A stretch of 64,000 nt of DNA from Leptospira wolffii serovar Khorat str. Khorat-H2 (GTDB taxonomy: Bacteria; Spirochaetota; Leptospiria; Leptospirales; Leptospiraceae). The stretch is taken from assembly GCF_000306115.2 (NCBI RefSeq), contig NZ_AKWX02000013.1:283033-347032 (forward strand), read 5' to 3'. Position 1 is the first letter of the stretch. Every line of letters begins with the position of its first letter. A program made the position numbers and the translations under genes. Below the pieces are notes generated by a model. It made no database searches, had not been told where the DNA came from, and saw nothing but the letters and a program-made list of their open reading frames with translations. Below are positions 46,783 through 56,726 of the stretch, piece by piece.

Positions 46783-47358
46783 TCAGACGCGCAAGGAACC
46801 TCGAAAACCTCTAACGGCGTAGTAAGATTGCGCACCGTTATGGTAAACGAAGACGGTTCCGTAACGATAATCGGCAAAAAGGGCTCCGCCAAGCTTTCGA
46901 ATCGAAGCGGGCGTCTCGATCCAACTCGAGGTTTTTGCGTCGAAATTTCCGAGGGACTGCAGTTCCCGATATTCCTCTTCCGTTAAAAGTTTGATCCCCA
47001 TGGCCGAAGCCATATCGATCGCATTATCCTGAGGTTTATGCTCCTTTCTAGAGTCCAGAGCATCGCGATCGTAGCAGACGCTCCTTCTTCCTTTCGGAGT
47101 TTCTTCGGAACAATCGTAAAAAATGAATTCATTCGCCTTCTTATCGTAAGCGACTACATCCGGCTCACCGCCTGTCCTTTCCATTTCATTCAAGGACCAT
47201 AGCTTTTTCGAGTTGTCTTCCAACTTCGCTTGTACGTCCGCCCAATGAATATCTTTGTGGCGGTCTTTATTTTTCTCGAAACGGACTTTCAAAACTTGGA
47301 GTAAATCTTCCTTCTCTTGCTTGGATAAGTCTTTCTTATTATTACCGGTTTTCTTCAT
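46783..47358 (-). CDS. DUF4256 domain protein
   Basis: 191 residues. LLQVLKVRFEKNKDRHKDIHWADVQAKLEDN and MERTGGEPDVVAYDKKANEFIFYDCSEETPKGRRSVCYDRDAL are diagnostic of DUF4256, and the C-terminal TVFVYHNGAQSYYAVRGFRGSLRV completes it. Cytoplasmic, activity unknown. The family co-occurs with YdeI and DUF1801 genes in accessory regions, as here. Confidence 0.88.
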   Translation of the reverse strand: MKKTGNNKKDLSKQEKEDLLQVLKVRFEKNKDRHKDIHWADVQAKLEDNSKKLWSLNEMERTGGEPDVVAYDKKANEFIFYDCSEETPKGRRSVCYDRDALDSRKEHKPQDNAIDMASAMGIKLLTEEEYRELQSLGNFDAKTSSWIETPASIRKLGGALFADYRYGTVFVYHNGAQSYYAVRGFRGSLRV

Positions 47359-47426
47359 TGGTCCTTTCCGATACGTTATACAATCCCGATTCGAAGTTGC
47401 GATCCGTTCACTTTAAAAAGAACGTA

Positions 47427-48020
47427 TCAATCGTCCAATCCTTTACCATTAAGAATTTTACGTATGCATTTCTCGATCCGAGATTCTCGCGTCTTAGATT
47501 GCTTAGCGGAGGAGAAATGGAGAAGATACCCTCGCTGTCGTCCGGGAGTCAATGCGTCGAAAGCCGTTTTTAATCCCGGGACTTCATCCAGTTTGCTTAA
47601 GAATTCCTCCGGCACGGCGAATTCCGAACTCTTTTTGAAATTCACTTTCAAGCCGGACTCCTCCACCTTGATCGCTTCGGAAATATAAGTCTTTAAGACG
47701 GTTTTTAATTTAGTTATTTCCCGAACATCGGTGAATCGAATTTGGCGGGCAGATTGTACATTCTCGGTTTGTCTAATTAGAATCCCTTTAGGGTCTTTTA
47801 ACAAAGCGCCCTTAAAAAATAGAAGCGCGCAATATTCTTTGAATCCGTGCATTAAGACTATATTATTCTTTCCGAGAGTGTAGCACGGCACCCCCCATTT
47901 CAATTCTTCGGTCAACTTGCATTCCAGAAGGATTCCCCTCAACTTCTCGAATTCTTTCCGCCAACTTTCGGCCTTTATTAAAAATACGTCTACCTTGGGA
48001 TTTTTGTTAGTCTTTGCCAT
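47427..48020 (-). CDS. YdeI/OmpD-associated family protein (DUF1801-like)
   Basis: 197 residues. The N-terminal half is DUF1801-like (WRKEFEKLRGILLECKLTEELKWGVPCYTLGKNNIVLMHGFKEY) and the C-terminal half is the YdeI tail (VPEEFLSKLDEVPGLKTAFDALTPGRQRGYLLHFSSAKQSKTRESRIEKC). Length and order match the family. Role unknown. Confidence 0.87.
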   Translation of the reverse strand: MAKTNKNPKVDVFLIKAESWRKEFEKLRGILLECKLTEELKWGVPCYTLGKNNIVLMHGFKEYCALLFFKGALLKDPKGILIRQTENVQSARQIRFTDVREITKLKTVLKTYISEAIKVEESGLKVNFKKSSEFAVPEEFLSKLDEVPGLKTAFDALTPGRQRGYLLHFSSAKQSKTRESRIEKCIRKILNGKGLDD

Positions 48021-48071
48021 AAGTATCTTACTTCGTTTTAATCGCTACGCTCTGAAGTCGCCTGATACAAT

Positions 48072-48431
48072 CTAATGAACGGACCCGCGCAATATTTTAT
48101 CCATGGCTTTGCCTTTCGCTAACTCGTCGATTAATTTATCCAAATATCGGATTTTGCGCATAAGCTCGTCTTCAATTTCCTCTACACGATATCCGCAGAT
48201 AACACCTCGGATCAGCGAAACGTTATCATTAATATGCGGGGCCTGTTCGAAAAATTCTTCGAAATTAACTTCTTTCTTAAGTTGTTTTTGAAATCCCTTC
48301 GCATCGTATCCCGTGAGCCAAAAGATGATTTTATCGACTTCCGCTTTGGTTCGCCCTTTCCTTTCGGCTTTTTGAACATACATGGGATAAACACTTGCAA
48401 AGGATGTCGTAAATATCCTATGTTTTTCCAT
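48072..48431 (-). CDS. DUF2200 domain protein
   Basis: 119 residues from the ATG at 48431 ([29 protein letters not shown]), with GGA-type ribosome bases upstream. A longer frame to 48572 has no family support before this point. [20 protein letters not shown] and [45 protein letters not shown] match DUF2200. Function unknown. Confidence 0.85.
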   Translation of the reverse strand: MEKHRIFTTSFASVYPMYVQKAERKGRTKAEVDKIIFWLTGYDAKGFQKQLKKEVNFEEFFEQAPHINDNVSLIRGVICGYRVEEIEDELMRKIRYLDKLIDELAKGKAMDKILRGSVH

Positions 48432-48710
48432 TCGATTTCCATCCTTATCCCCGCCGGCCTGACTTAAGCTAAAACATGCGGCAACGCTTATGTGTATTCG
48501 CGGAACTTCTCTGAATGAGGGCTCAAAAAGTCCGTATATCCGCAAAAAACCCCACTTTTCAGCCGTTTGCAACCAAAAAAGCCCCGATTCCCATCTCCTC
48601 GCGTCATTCAGGAGGATATATAATTATGAAGTCAGTGCAATTTTATATTTGCTATTAATTTGTTGTTAATAAAAATAGGAACTGAATCCAATTATAGGAA
48701 CGATTCGAAG

Positions 48711-49265
48711 ATGGGGCTGCGGGAACAAAAGAAAGCAAAAACTAGAAAACTCATTTCGGATATCGCTCGCGATCTTTTTATAGAAAAGGGATTTGAAACC
48801 GTTACAGTCGCCGAAATAGCTGAAAAAGCCGAGGTAGCGGTTACCACACTTTTCAATTATTTTCCTACGAAAGAGTCGCTCATTTTCGATCTTGAGGACG
48901 AGATCGACAACGACATCTTGGAAGCGATTCGGGAGCGAAAGAAGGACCAATCCATTTTGGATGCCCTTCATCAATACTTTCTAGCGAGTAAGCTATTCAA
49001 TCCACCTAGTAAAAAGACATTCTCGGGGTTCGGAAAACTCATCAGAACTTCGCCCGAATTGAGTTCTTACTTACGCGGATTATGGGGACGATATGAGAAT
49101 ACTCTGGCCAAGGAAATTCAGAACGATTCCGGCGCAAATAAGATGGAAGCGGAATGTGTGTCAAAGCTGATTCTCGAAGGCGTAAGTTTTGCGTGCAACT
49201 CGCATTCTCCCAAGGATACCTTGAATCTAACGTTTAGAATCTTAAAGAATGGGTGGAATAAGTGA
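48711..49265 (+). CDS. TetR-family regulator
   Basis: 184 residues from the ATG at 48711; an earlier TTG (48660) lacks homology. The N-terminal DNA-binding domain is complete: KLISDIARDLFIEKGFETVTVAEIAEKAEVAVTTLFNYFPTKESLIFD. It overlaps the monooxygenase gene by 4 bp (GTGA), so it almost certainly controls that enzyme. An inverted TATTAA-N7-TTAATA at about 48651-48669, 40 bp upstream, is a candidate operator. Confidence 0.88.
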   Translation: MGLREQKKAKTRKLISDIARDLFIEKGFETVTVAEIAEKAEVAVTTLFNYFPTKESLIFDLEDEIDNDILEAIRERKKDQSILDALHQYFLASKLFNPPSKKTFSGFGKLIRTSPELSSYLRGLWGRYENTLAKEIQNDSGANKMEAECVSKLILEGVSFACNSHSPKDTLNLTFRILKNGWNK

Positions 49266-50785
49266 AACAAGACTTGTCGATCCATGATGTAATCATTTCC
49301 GGGGCGGGTCCGGTAGGACTTTTTCTCGCGTGTGAATTGGCCTTAGCCAAATGTTCGGTATTGATATTGGAAAAGGCGGAAAATTCTCATTCCCCGTTGA
49401 AACGGATGCCTTTCGGGATACGCGGACTTTCCGCACCTACGATCGAAGCGCTTTACCGCCGAGGATTATTAAACGAACTCGAAATATACAAACGCCTAAA
49501 AAATCCCCACTCAACGGCCGTGCAACACGGTCCTCGTCGTCAGGTAGGACACTTCGCCGGCATTCCATTTCATGAAGGCGATATAGACAATTCTCAGTGG
49601 AAACATCGTCTGCCAAGTTCGACAGATACGAATCTGATATCCGAAATGGAAGAGATGGAAACGATACTATTACGACGCGCGGAATCCTTGGGAGTCGAAA
49701 TCATGCGGGGACTTGCAGTGACTTCCTTCCATCAAACCGAGGACGAGGTGACGGTTCGATCGGGTGAGAAATCTTTTAAGAGCCGATGGCTTGTGGGTTG
49801 TGATGGAGGTCGCAGCGTTGTGCGTAAGGTGGGAGGTTTTGAATTTGCCGGTACGGAGCCGGAATTTACGGGCTATTCTGCCAAGGTAGATATTACCGAC
49901 CCGGAGAAGCTAAGTCCGGGCCGAAATCCTACGCCGACAGGCATGTATTTGCAATCGCAGCCGGGTTTCTTAATAATGCAGGATTTCGACGGAGGGGAAT
50001 TTCACAATTCGGAAAAACCGATCACGTTGGAACATGTGCAGAAAGTTTTGCGCTATATCTCGGGCACCGACGTTACCATCAACGCCTTACATTTTGCTAG
50101 TACATGGACAGATCGAGCCAGGCAAGCCACGAACTACCGCAATGGACGAATTCTTTTAGCCGGAGACGCCGCACATATTCATTCTCCTTTGGGAGGCCAA
50201 GGGCTAAACTTAGGATTGGGAGATGCAATGAATCTAGGCTGGAAGCTTGCCGCAACCGTTCAAAATGGAGCCCCGGAAAGTCTATTAGATAGTTATCATG
50301 CTGAACGATATCCGATCGGTGCGCGAGTTCTGGATTGGTCCAGAGCTCAGGTTGCGATCATGAAACCGATACCTCAGGCTCGAGCGCTGAATGCGATTAT
50401 CCGCGACCTTATGGAAACACGCGACGGTGCCACGTACATGGCAGGAAGAGTATGGGGTATTCACACTCATTATAATCTAGGAGGCACCCACCCTCTATTA
50501 GGGCACAGTGTTCCCAACTTTGAGTTCGAAGACGGGACAAGGATCGGTGAGTTCATGCATGATGGCCGGGCGATACTACTTGATTTCGGTATACATACTT
50601 CCCTAAAAAATTTAGCGGGTGAATATGGAGATCGAATGAAGTATGTTTCAGGTAGGGCAAAAGAACAATTAGGATTGAGCGCCGCATTGATACGTCCCGA
50701 CGGGATTATCGCCTGGGTCTGCGACGGAGAAGAACCGGAAGAACAGCAGCTGAAGCAAGCAGCTGCTCAATGGTTTGTGAGATAG
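49262..50785 (+). CDS. FAD-dependent aromatic monooxygenase (PheA/TfdB, Rox-like)
   Basis: 507 residues. SGAGPVGLFLACELA (about 12-26) is the FAD dinucleotide motif, GCDGGRSVVRK the DG motif, and LAGDAAHIHSPLGGQGLNLGLGDAMNLGWKLA the GD motif, all intact. A thioredoxin-like C-terminal domain is short. Members hydroxylate phenols or inactivate rifamycins and tetracyclines. The start is a GTG at 49262 overlapping the TetR stop. Coupling to TetR suggests induction by the substrate. Confidence 0.9.
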   Translation: MKQDLSIHDVIISGAGPVGLFLACELALAKCSVLILEKAENSHSPLKRMPFGIRGLSAPTIEALYRRGLLNELEIYKRLKNPHSTAVQHGPRRQVGHFAGIPFHEGDIDNSQWKHRLPSSTDTNLISEMEEMETILLRRAESLGVEIMRGLAVTSFHQTEDEVTVRSGEKSFKSRWLVGCDGGRSVVRKVGGFEFAGTEPEFTGYSAKVDITDPEKLSPGRNPTPTGMYLQSQPGFLIMQDFDGGEFHNSEKPITLEHVQKVLRYISGTDVTINALHFASTWTDRARQATNYRNGRILLAGDAAHIHSPLGGQGLNLGLGDAMNLGWKLAATVQNGAPESLLDSYHAERYPIGARVLDWSRAQVAIMKPIPQARALNAIIRDLMETRDGATYMAGRVWGIHTHYNLGGTHPLLGHSVPNFEFEDGTRIGEFMHDGRAILLDFGIHTSLKNLAGEYGDRMKYVSGRAKEQLGLSAALIRPDGIIAWVCDGEEPEEQQLKQAAAQWFVR

Positions 50786-50863
50786 CCGAAGGCTCACTGC
50801 GAACAGAATGACCATTTCTAAGCGAGACGTTTAAGCTCATAGTGTGGCCGGCTTAAAGCGATT

Positions 50864-51289
50864 TCAACGGGGCTCCCACAGCTCGATCTTGTTTCCTTCA
50901 GCATCCATAATATGGACGAATTTTCCATAATCGTAACTCGCAATATCATCGAGTACGGTTACGCCATTTTCTTTCAATTTGGTTATGAGCGCCTCGATAT
51001 TCTGGACTCGATAATTGATCATAAAATCCTTTTTGGATGGAGAAAAATATTCATCCCCCTTTTTGAAGGGAGTCCATTGGAGAGAATTTATCTCGTCAGG
51101 CCTATCGAGATTCCTGAATTCGAAGCTTGAACCCCACGAATTGATTTCCAATCCTAGATTTTTGGCGTACCATTCTCTCGTTTCCTGGGGATTATCGGAA
51201 AAAAAGAAAATACCGCCTATGCCGGTCACCTTAGGCGTTGAGTCAGCCGATGAAGTCGATTTCTCAGCTTGTTCGTTCGGATCTTTCAT
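50864..51289 (-). CDS. VOC (glyoxalase/bleomycin resistance-like) protein
   Basis: 141 residues. VTGIGGIFFFSDNPQETREWYAKNLGLE opens the VOC fold, and FVHIMDAEGNKIELWEPR closes it with the conserved metal-binding glutamate in IELWE. A polar N-terminus of about 20 residues is extra. Substrate unknown. Monocistronic. Confidence 0.87.
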   Translation of the reverse strand: MKDPNEQAEKSTSSADSTPKVTGIGGIFFFSDNPQETREWYAKNLGLEINSWGSSFEFRNLDRPDEINSLQWTPFKKGDEYFSPSKKDFMINYRVQNIEALITKLKENGVTVLDDIASYDYGKFVHIMDAEGNKIELWEPR

Positions 51290-51394
51290 ATTACTAATCG
51301 TTTTCGCAGAAGAATAGCAGATCGAAAGACACGATACAAGCTAAATTATCTTGATCATAATGAATTCGTATAGAATCTCGCGACAGTATTATCC

Positions 51395-51410
51395 CGGGTC
51401 CGGCGACCCG
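51395..51410. other. Short GC-rich hairpin
   Basis: CGGGTC (51395-51400), CGGC loop, GACCCG (51405-51410) in the AT-rich gap downstream of the alpha/beta hydrolase gene. No T-run on either strand; possible attenuating or mRNA-end structure. Confidence 0.3.
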
Positions 51411-51471
51411 AATGAGGATAAAAGGGATTTCGACATGTAAAATACCTGCTGCCGTTCTTACACATTTAAAT

Positions 51472-52410
51472 TTATAATAATGATATACAAAACTCGTTAA
51501 ACTTCTCCGACTCCTCGAAATTCGGAAGATGACCGGAATTTTCAAACCAAACGATCTTTTTCTGAGGCGCCTCTAATATCTCTAGATATTCTTCCACAAG
51601 CTCGAAGGGAACCGTATAATCATATTTTCCCTCGCAAAAATATATCGGTATATCCAGCTTCCGGATCTTCCGCATTATATTAACCCCCATTTGTTCATTC
51701 TCCAAACTTTGCAACGAGAACACGATCCCCTTTACGAATTTGATAATGTACGAAATACTAATATCGGACAAGGCAATATTCACGAAGATGGTTTTGTAAA
51801 TATTCCCTTTCTTCATTATCCCATTGAATCTCGATAACCATTTTCTTTGGATTCCGGCAGAATCCAAATCCGAATATGGCGGAGGGCCTATTTTCCTCAA
51901 TTCTCGGATCGCTTTATCGTTACCGGATTCGGTCGCTTTTCGAAGAGTATAGTTGTATGATATCGTTTCGCCCCTTATCATATCCACCACTTGACCGATT
52001 CCAATATAAGCGAATAGTAAATCGGGTCTTGCCGAGGCCAGTTTTATTCCGAGAATACTCCCCCAAGAATGCCCGACTAAGAAAATCTTTCGCCTATTGA
52101 ATCTTTTGATTAGATATTCGATTAACTCTTCCGTATCATGCAGAAAAGCACTAATAGTCATATCCGATCTTTGTAGACTTTTACTATACGATTTGCCTGA
52201 ACCTCTTTGGTCCCAGTTGACTACTATGAAACGTTCTTCTAATTTTTGTTGAGGTTTTCGAGAAAAGAAGATTTGAGCAGTTCCAGGACCACCGTGTAAA
52301 AACAATAAAATCGGACCTTCTAAGCTCTTTGAACGAATAGAAATCCATTGCTCAAGACCTCCAATTTTGATTTTCTCAAGAAAGTCGATGGGCGAAGTGA
52401 GCAAGTTCAT
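51472..52410 (-). CDS. Alpha/beta hydrolase, proline iminopeptidase-like
   Basis: 312 residues. LFLHGGPGTAQ forms the oxyanion loop, VGHSWGSILG the nucleophile elbow (Ser), CEGKYDYTVPF the acid region and NSGHLPNFEESEKF the catalytic histidine. The set matches the proline iminopeptidase-like S33 group. No signal peptide. Substrate unknown. Confidence 0.85.
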   Translation of the reverse strand: MNLLTSPIDFLEKIKIGGLEQWISIRSKSLEGPILLFLHGGPGTAQIFFSRKPQQKLEERFIVVNWDQRGSGKSYSKSLQRSDMTISAFLHDTEELIEYLIKRFNRRKIFLVGHSWGSILGIKLASARPDLLFAYIGIGQVVDMIRGETISYNYTLRKATESGNDKAIRELRKIGPPPYSDLDSAGIQRKWLSRFNGIMKKGNIYKTIFVNIALSDISISYIIKFVKGIVFSLQSLENEQMGVNIMRKIRKLDIPIYFCEGKYDYTVPFELVEEYLEILEAPQKKIVWFENSGHLPNFEESEKFNEFCISLL

Positions 52411-52438
52411 AAATTAGAATAATATGAGGTTCGATAAA

Positions 52439-53200
52439 TTAAGGATCAACCCCTAAAAGTTGAAAAGTAATCGGATTCACTTTCACTAAACGAGCGGTAA
52501 TCAGTTTAGCCTTTTCCTTATTTAGTGAAGAAAACGAAGGTTTATACCTTGTAACTATCAAATTGATATTTAGATCATCATCTGTCTTTACTAGCAAAAA
52601 TTCCTCCCCTTGGTTTTCGAATTGGCGCACGCCCACTTTTTCCGTTGAAATAAGAGCGCCGTTAAATTGAAAAATTTGATTCAGGTCATTCTTCGCTAAC
52701 GACCGTAGCGATTTAGAGTCGATTTTCCATGAAACACCGGTGGCTAAAGGAATAATGGATTTGAGCGAATTATCTAGCGCCGTTTCAAAATCCCCTTCTC
52801 TCAAATACGGCACCATATCGTCAGCAATCCGCGAAGTTAATTTATCGCTAATAACCCATTCCATGCCTGACCCGATCGAAATTCTAATCATCTGATCATT
52901 TTTCGACATAAATAGCAAGATCCCATTATTAACATATCTCGCACCCACACCGTTCTGGTTGGCGATTTCCATAACAAAGGATTCTATATTCTTATCTCCA
53001 ATGGAATCCACGATCAATATGGCGATTTTCACCGAAGAGCTGCTTTCCACTTCTGATAATCTGGAATTAGTCCGTTTAATATACGGATCGCTTAAGGTAT
53101 GAGTCCTATCATCAACGTAACCGTTTATTTTGAATGTTTGCCTTTCCTTTCCCGAGCAGAAGAGATTGATGATCACAAAAGAAAAAAGTAAAAATCTCAT
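52439..53200 (-). CDS. TPM domain (YgcG-like) lipoprotein or exported protein
   Basis: 253 residues. MRFLLFSFVIINLFCSGKE is a short signal peptide with a possible lipobox cysteine. YVDDRTHTLSDPYIKRTNSRLSEVESSSSVKIAILIVDSIGD and NNGILLFMSKNDQMIRISIGSGMEWVISD form a TPM domain, a family linked to envelope quality control. The last 80 residues are unassigned. Located next to the hydrolase gene, same strand, 28 bp apart. Confidence 0.75.
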   Translation of the reverse strand: MRFLLFSFVIINLFCSGKERQTFKINGYVDDRTHTLSDPYIKRTNSRLSEVESSSSVKIAILIVDSIGDKNIESFVMEIANQNGVGARYVNNGILLFMSKNDQMIRISIGSGMEWVISDKLTSRIADDMVPYLREGDFETALDNSLKSIIPLATGVSWKIDSKSLRSLAKNDLNQIFQFNGALISTEKVGVRQFENQGEEFLLVKTDDDLNINLIVTRYKPSFSSLNKEKAKLITARLVKVNPITFQLLGVDP

Positions 53201-53408
53201 AAATATCCTTACACTTTTATTGAATATGTTCTAACGAGCAAGGCTCGAATAAATCCTAGACAATAGTCGCGAAATGAGTTCGTAATGCAGTAATAATTTA
53301 CAGTATTAGAGATCTCATCGATTTAAAAACTCATACTTAAATGCTATTGACGTTTCGGAATTTTTGTTTAAAAATTGAGCCGGAACATTCTTTAGAAGGT
53401 ACTGAGCC

Positions 53409-54005
53409 ATGAGAAGAATTATTGTACTCGAATTCCTCACTCTTGACGGAGTCATACAAGGACCGGGTGGTCAAAAAGAAGACACCGACAATGGCTTTGC
53501 TTATTGCGGTTGGCAAGTCCCCTATACCGACGAAGTTGTCGGAACAGTCATGAATCAGCAGATGAACGTTCCATTCGATCTACTGTTAGGACGTAAAACC
53601 TTCGATATATGGGCACCGTACTGGCCGAAGCATGCGGACTTTTGGCCTTCCGCTATGAAAGCGACCAAGTACGTCGCTTCGAATACCTTAGCCTCTAGCG
53701 AATGGCAGCCCTCCGTATTTTTGAATGGAGATATCGTGGAGAAAATCACCAAACTTAAACAAGAAAAAGGACCGGATCTACACGTTTATGGAAGCGCAAA
53801 TCTAGTTCAGACTCTCATGAAGCATAATTTGGTCGATGAGTTTTGGCTAAAGATATATCCGGTGACGTTAGGAAGTGGAAAACGTCTGTTTGTCGAAGGC
53901 ACAATCCCCGCGGCATTCAAAGTAACGGAAAGCCAAGTCTCTCCGAATGGAATCATTATTGTAAATTACAAACGTGCAGGCTCGGTTGAAACCGGAAATT
54001 TCTGA
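53409..54005 (+). CDS. RibD C-terminal/dihydrofolate-reductase-like protein
   Basis: 198 residues. [24 protein letters not shown] and [16 protein letters not shown], then [37 protein letters not shown], match the YyaP/RibD-C reductase family. NADPH-dependent reduction of an unknown substrate is likely. It is one of three members between 53 and 56 kb. Confidence 0.88.
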   Translation: MRRIIVLEFLTLDGVIQGPGGQKEDTDNGFAYCGWQVPYTDEVVGTVMNQQMNVPFDLLLGRKTFDIWAPYWPKHADFWPSAMKATKYVASNTLASSEWQPSVFLNGDIVEKITKLKQEKGPDLHVYGSANLVQTLMKHNLVDEFWLKIYPVTLGSGKRLFVEGTIPAAFKVTESQVSPNGIIIVNYKRAGSVETGNF

Positions 54006-54115
54006 ATGCCCCTATCCGCTAAATAGTTTAAGAAATTTTTATCATTCAATACGTCGAACTCTGCTTAGTAATGTTCGATGGAAAAGCTAAACGAAAGGGG
54101 TCAGATTTATTAAAA

Positions 54116-54640
54116 TTAGAGATTCATTAATTCTTTGAGGCGCAAACGATCATCTTTATCCGCTTTTTTATGTTCAAAGAAATAGCGTGATTGCCAAATT
54201 TGGGATGTAACCGCCTGATCATTAGAAGGCGATTCCCAAGGAGGATAAATTCTGAATCCCCTTTTTCCTTCTTTACTTGAAGAAATAATTCCTTTTTCAA
54301 TCAGAATTTCCTTATTAAAAACGAAGTGCCCAATCCGGCTGGATTTTCTAACCTCGACTACGACTATATCAATATTATCCTTTTTATGAAAAGGGATCGC
54401 AGTCCCGTTTTTACCTCTTTTCCAAAGAGTAACAAACATACCCGTTTTCTTAGGGGTAATTTTTGCCAACCTAAATATGACCTGCTTCTTTTCCAAATGA
54501 AAGACGGCTGCATTATAATCGGAACTTTCTTTTTCTATTCTATAGCCTTGGATTTCTATGTCACAGTTTTGTGAGAATAACATATTAACTTCAATTAAAC
54601 TCGACGCAAGTGTATTCGATATCGAATTTTTTTTCTGCAT
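54116..54640 (-). CDS. MepB-like protein
   Basis: 174 residues. YNAAVFHLEKKQVIFRLAKITPKKTGMFVTLWKRG and FPHKKDN-like FHKKDNIDIVVVEV plus GHFVFNKEILIEKGIISSSKEGKRGFRIYPPWESP are characteristic of MepB, a small protein first seen beside MepA. Molecular function unknown. Single gene, opposite strand to the reductase. Confidence 0.85.
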   Translation of the reverse strand: MQKKNSISNTLASSLIEVNMLFSQNCDIEIQGYRIEKESSDYNAAVFHLEKKQVIFRLAKITPKKTGMFVTLWKRGKNGTAIPFHKKDNIDIVVVEVRKSSRIGHFVFNKEILIEKGIISSSKEGKRGFRIYPPWESPSNDQAVTSQIWQSRYFFEHKKADKDDRLRLKELMNL

Positions 54641-54742
54641 CCAGTGTCACAATAATAAGTAGCGGTGAAATTTTCCGTTCATATCTCGTCACGGAGCCGC
54701 TCATATCGCTCCCTACGTCGTATGTAAACTTTTTCTCGCCGA

Positions 54743-55297
54743 TTACACCCTCTTGTAGTGAAGAACAATAGCGCCGGATTGTAAAGTTTCCGAACCAAGA
54801 AAGTCAAGCAAAAGCCTTTCTTGTAATTTCTGGCTATCGAATAACTTAGGACCTTTTCCGACAATCACTGGATGGATTACGAAACGATACTCATCAATCA
54901 AACGGAGTTCCGAGAGTTGAGAAGCGAGACTCAAGCTACCCACGAAAATATCTTTTCCAGGTTGTTGCTTCAATGCGATTACTTCGTCCGCAATGCTCTC
55001 GCGGGCCAGTCTGGCATTTGTTCCCTCTAATCGTTTCAATGTGGTGGAGAATACGACCTTCTCAAGTGAGTCGAAGACCCGAGCGAACTCATTCGTTACT
55101 TCCGACATTGATTGGTTTCTCGCTACTTCAGGCCAAAATGGTGCCATCAGTTCATATGTGATCCGGCCATAGAGAATATGACCTGCAGTACGCAGGAGAT
55201 CGGTGAAGTATTTATGCAGCCCATCATCAGGGATCATGTCCATATGACCGAAGTATCCATCGGCAGTAATATTGATCGCAAAAATAACTTTTCTCAT
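54743..55297 (-). CDS. RibD C-terminal/dihydrofolate-reductase-like protein
   Basis: 184 residues. [24 protein letters not shown] and [19 protein letters not shown] start the fold; [38 protein letters not shown] completes it. It is a paralogue of the proteins at 53.4 and 55.4 kb with low overall identity. Substrate unknown. Confidence 0.88.
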   Translation of the reverse strand: MRKVIFAINITADGYFGHMDMIPDDGLHKYFTDLLRTAGHILYGRITYELMAPFWPEVARNQSMSEVTNEFARVFDSLEKVVFSTTLKRLEGTNARLARESIADEVIALKQQPGKDIFVGSLSLASQLSELRLIDEYRFVIHPVIVGKGPKLFDSQKLQERLLLDFLGSETLQSGAIVLHYKRV

Positions 55298-55424
55298 AGA
55301 CCAATTTATACAGAGTTAGTTAAAAAATTCAAGTACTGATCGATCGAACCGTATATTAGTATTGAGCACGATACTTAATTATGCATTGCGTTTTCGAAGA
55401 ATGATTTTCTTACCTTTCATTGTT

Positions 55425-55985
55425 TTACTCTCCCTTTGGAGCATACCGAAGAACGACGCCGTTAGTAGATAATGGACGAGTTTCAAGTAGCTTGAGTTTC
55501 TCATGAGGAATTCCTTGGTTAAACAAAAGTCTACCGTTCCCTAAGAAAACCGGGGCAATACATAGGCGAAACTCGTCAAATAACCCTGCTTTCATTAAAG
55601 ATTCGGAAAGGATACCACTACCGAATACAAACATGTCTCCATTTCCCTGCGATTTCAGTTTAGGAATTTCAGCTACGGCATCTTTTACAACGATCGTATT
55701 ATTCCAATCGGCGGTTTTAAGCGTTGATGAACAGGCAACCTTTTGAATCTCATTCATGAATTTGGCGACTTCTCCCTCCTCCCCCTTTGCATTTGTCCAG
55801 TAATCCGCCATACCTTTGTATGTTGTCGCACCAAATACAAGCATGTCGGCCGATTTCAGTTGAGTGAGACTGAATTCCTCGAGCTCCTTACCCCAAACTA
55901 GCCCGTGAAAGCTCAAATCCCAATTTTTCTCACCTTCAAAATATCCATCCAGGGTGATTACGTTCCACATTATTAATCTTCTCAT
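55425..55985 (-). CDS. RibD C-terminal/dihydrofolate-reductase-like protein
   Basis: 186 residues. LIMWNVITLDGYFEGEKNWDL and MLVFGATTYKGMADYW, then MFVFGSGILSESLMKAGLFDEFRLCIAPVFLGNGRLLF, follow the same pattern as the two neighbours. It has its own start and ribosome site, 127 bp upstream of the paralogue at 54.7-55.3 kb. Confidence 0.88.
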   Translation of the reverse strand: MRRLIMWNVITLDGYFEGEKNWDLSFHGLVWGKELEEFSLTQLKSADMLVFGATTYKGMADYWTNAKGEEGEVAKFMNEIQKVACSSTLKTADWNNTIVVKDAVAEIPKLKSQGNGDMFVFGSGILSESLMKAGLFDEFRLCIAPVFLGNGRLLFNQGIPHEKLKLLETRPLSTNGVVLRYAPKGE

Positions 55986-56054
55986 AATATTTCCCCTAAA
56001 GATTAAAAATTTATAATTAATACACTTGCATCGCGGTCGAATAATACTACTTCA

Positions 56055-56534
56055 TTACGAATTTTCAAGAATATCCGTCGCCGTCATATCCCCGATTTGT
56101 TCTGCTAGTCCGATAAGGAGTCCTTCCGTTCCTCGAATATAGCAGAGCCGATATATATTCTCATATTGAACCACTTCTCCAACGAGCTGAGCGCCAAGCT
56201 TCGCGAGCCTGGATAGTAATTCGTCAAGATTGTCAACTCTGAACATGATACGAAGATATCCAAGAGAGTTAACGGGAGCCGTCCTGTGATCCGCTACGGT
56301 ATGAGGAGACAGAAATCGTGAAAGCTCAAGTCGGGAATGTCCATCAGGAGTAACCATCATAGCAACCTCAACCGACTGATTACCCAATCCGGTCACTTGC
56401 CCAGCCCATTCACCTTCAACCATCATTCTCCCTTCAAGCGTCAGTCCAATCTCTTTGAAAAAAGAAATTGCAGTATCAAGGGACTCAACAACGATACCGA
56501 CATTGTGCATTTCCAGTAATTTACTTTTTATCAT
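56055..56534 (-). CDS. VOC family protein
   Basis: 159 residues. LEMHNVGIVVESLDTAISFFKEIGLTLEGRMMVEG is the VOC entry; LGYLRIMFRVDNLDELLSRLAKLGAQLVGEVVQYEN the second half. Conserved metal residues (H near 10, E near 77 to 130) are plausible. Substrate unknown. It is the last ordinary accessory gene before the palindrome-separated array. Confidence 0.87.
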   Translation of the reverse strand: MIKSKLLEMHNVGIVVESLDTAISFFKEIGLTLEGRMMVEGEWAGQVTGLGNQSVEVAMMVTPDGHSRLELSRFLSPHTVADHRTAPVNSLGYLRIMFRVDNLDELLSRLAKLGAQLVGEVVQYENIYRLCYIRGTEGLLIGLAEQIGDMTATDILENS

Positions 56535-56615
56535 GGCCTCATCTTTCTATGAAGTCGCACTCGATCAAGATCATTTATAAGTGCTCCAGTCTTAAAGTTT
56601 CATATAAGCAAACCG

Positions 56616-56671
56616 GGCTTAGCGATATTTACCAAGGCGCGAGGGTTGCACAGCAAGCGAGAGGCATAACG
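56616..56671. repeat. Degenerate attC-like remnant
   Basis: Contains ACCAAGGC, GCGAGGGTTGC and GGCATAAC in the same order as in the full palindromes at 59.5-63.4 kb, but shortened and altered. It follows the stop of the membrane-protein gene at 56727 as the others follow theirs. Weak support. Confidence 0.3.
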
Positions 56672-56726
56672 AAAACTGCTGTAGCTTGCAACGCTCACCT
56701 TTATGAAAGCTGCTGTCATTCGATTA

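Noticed and set aside
51294..51545. 83-codon minus-strand frame
   Set aside because: Overlaps the hydrolase end in another frame and covers a hairpin; no protein-like features.
54640..54742. GGAGC/GCTCC hairpin after the reductase gene, as another array palindrome
   Set aside because: It lacks the TAAC/GTTA boxes and the common core.
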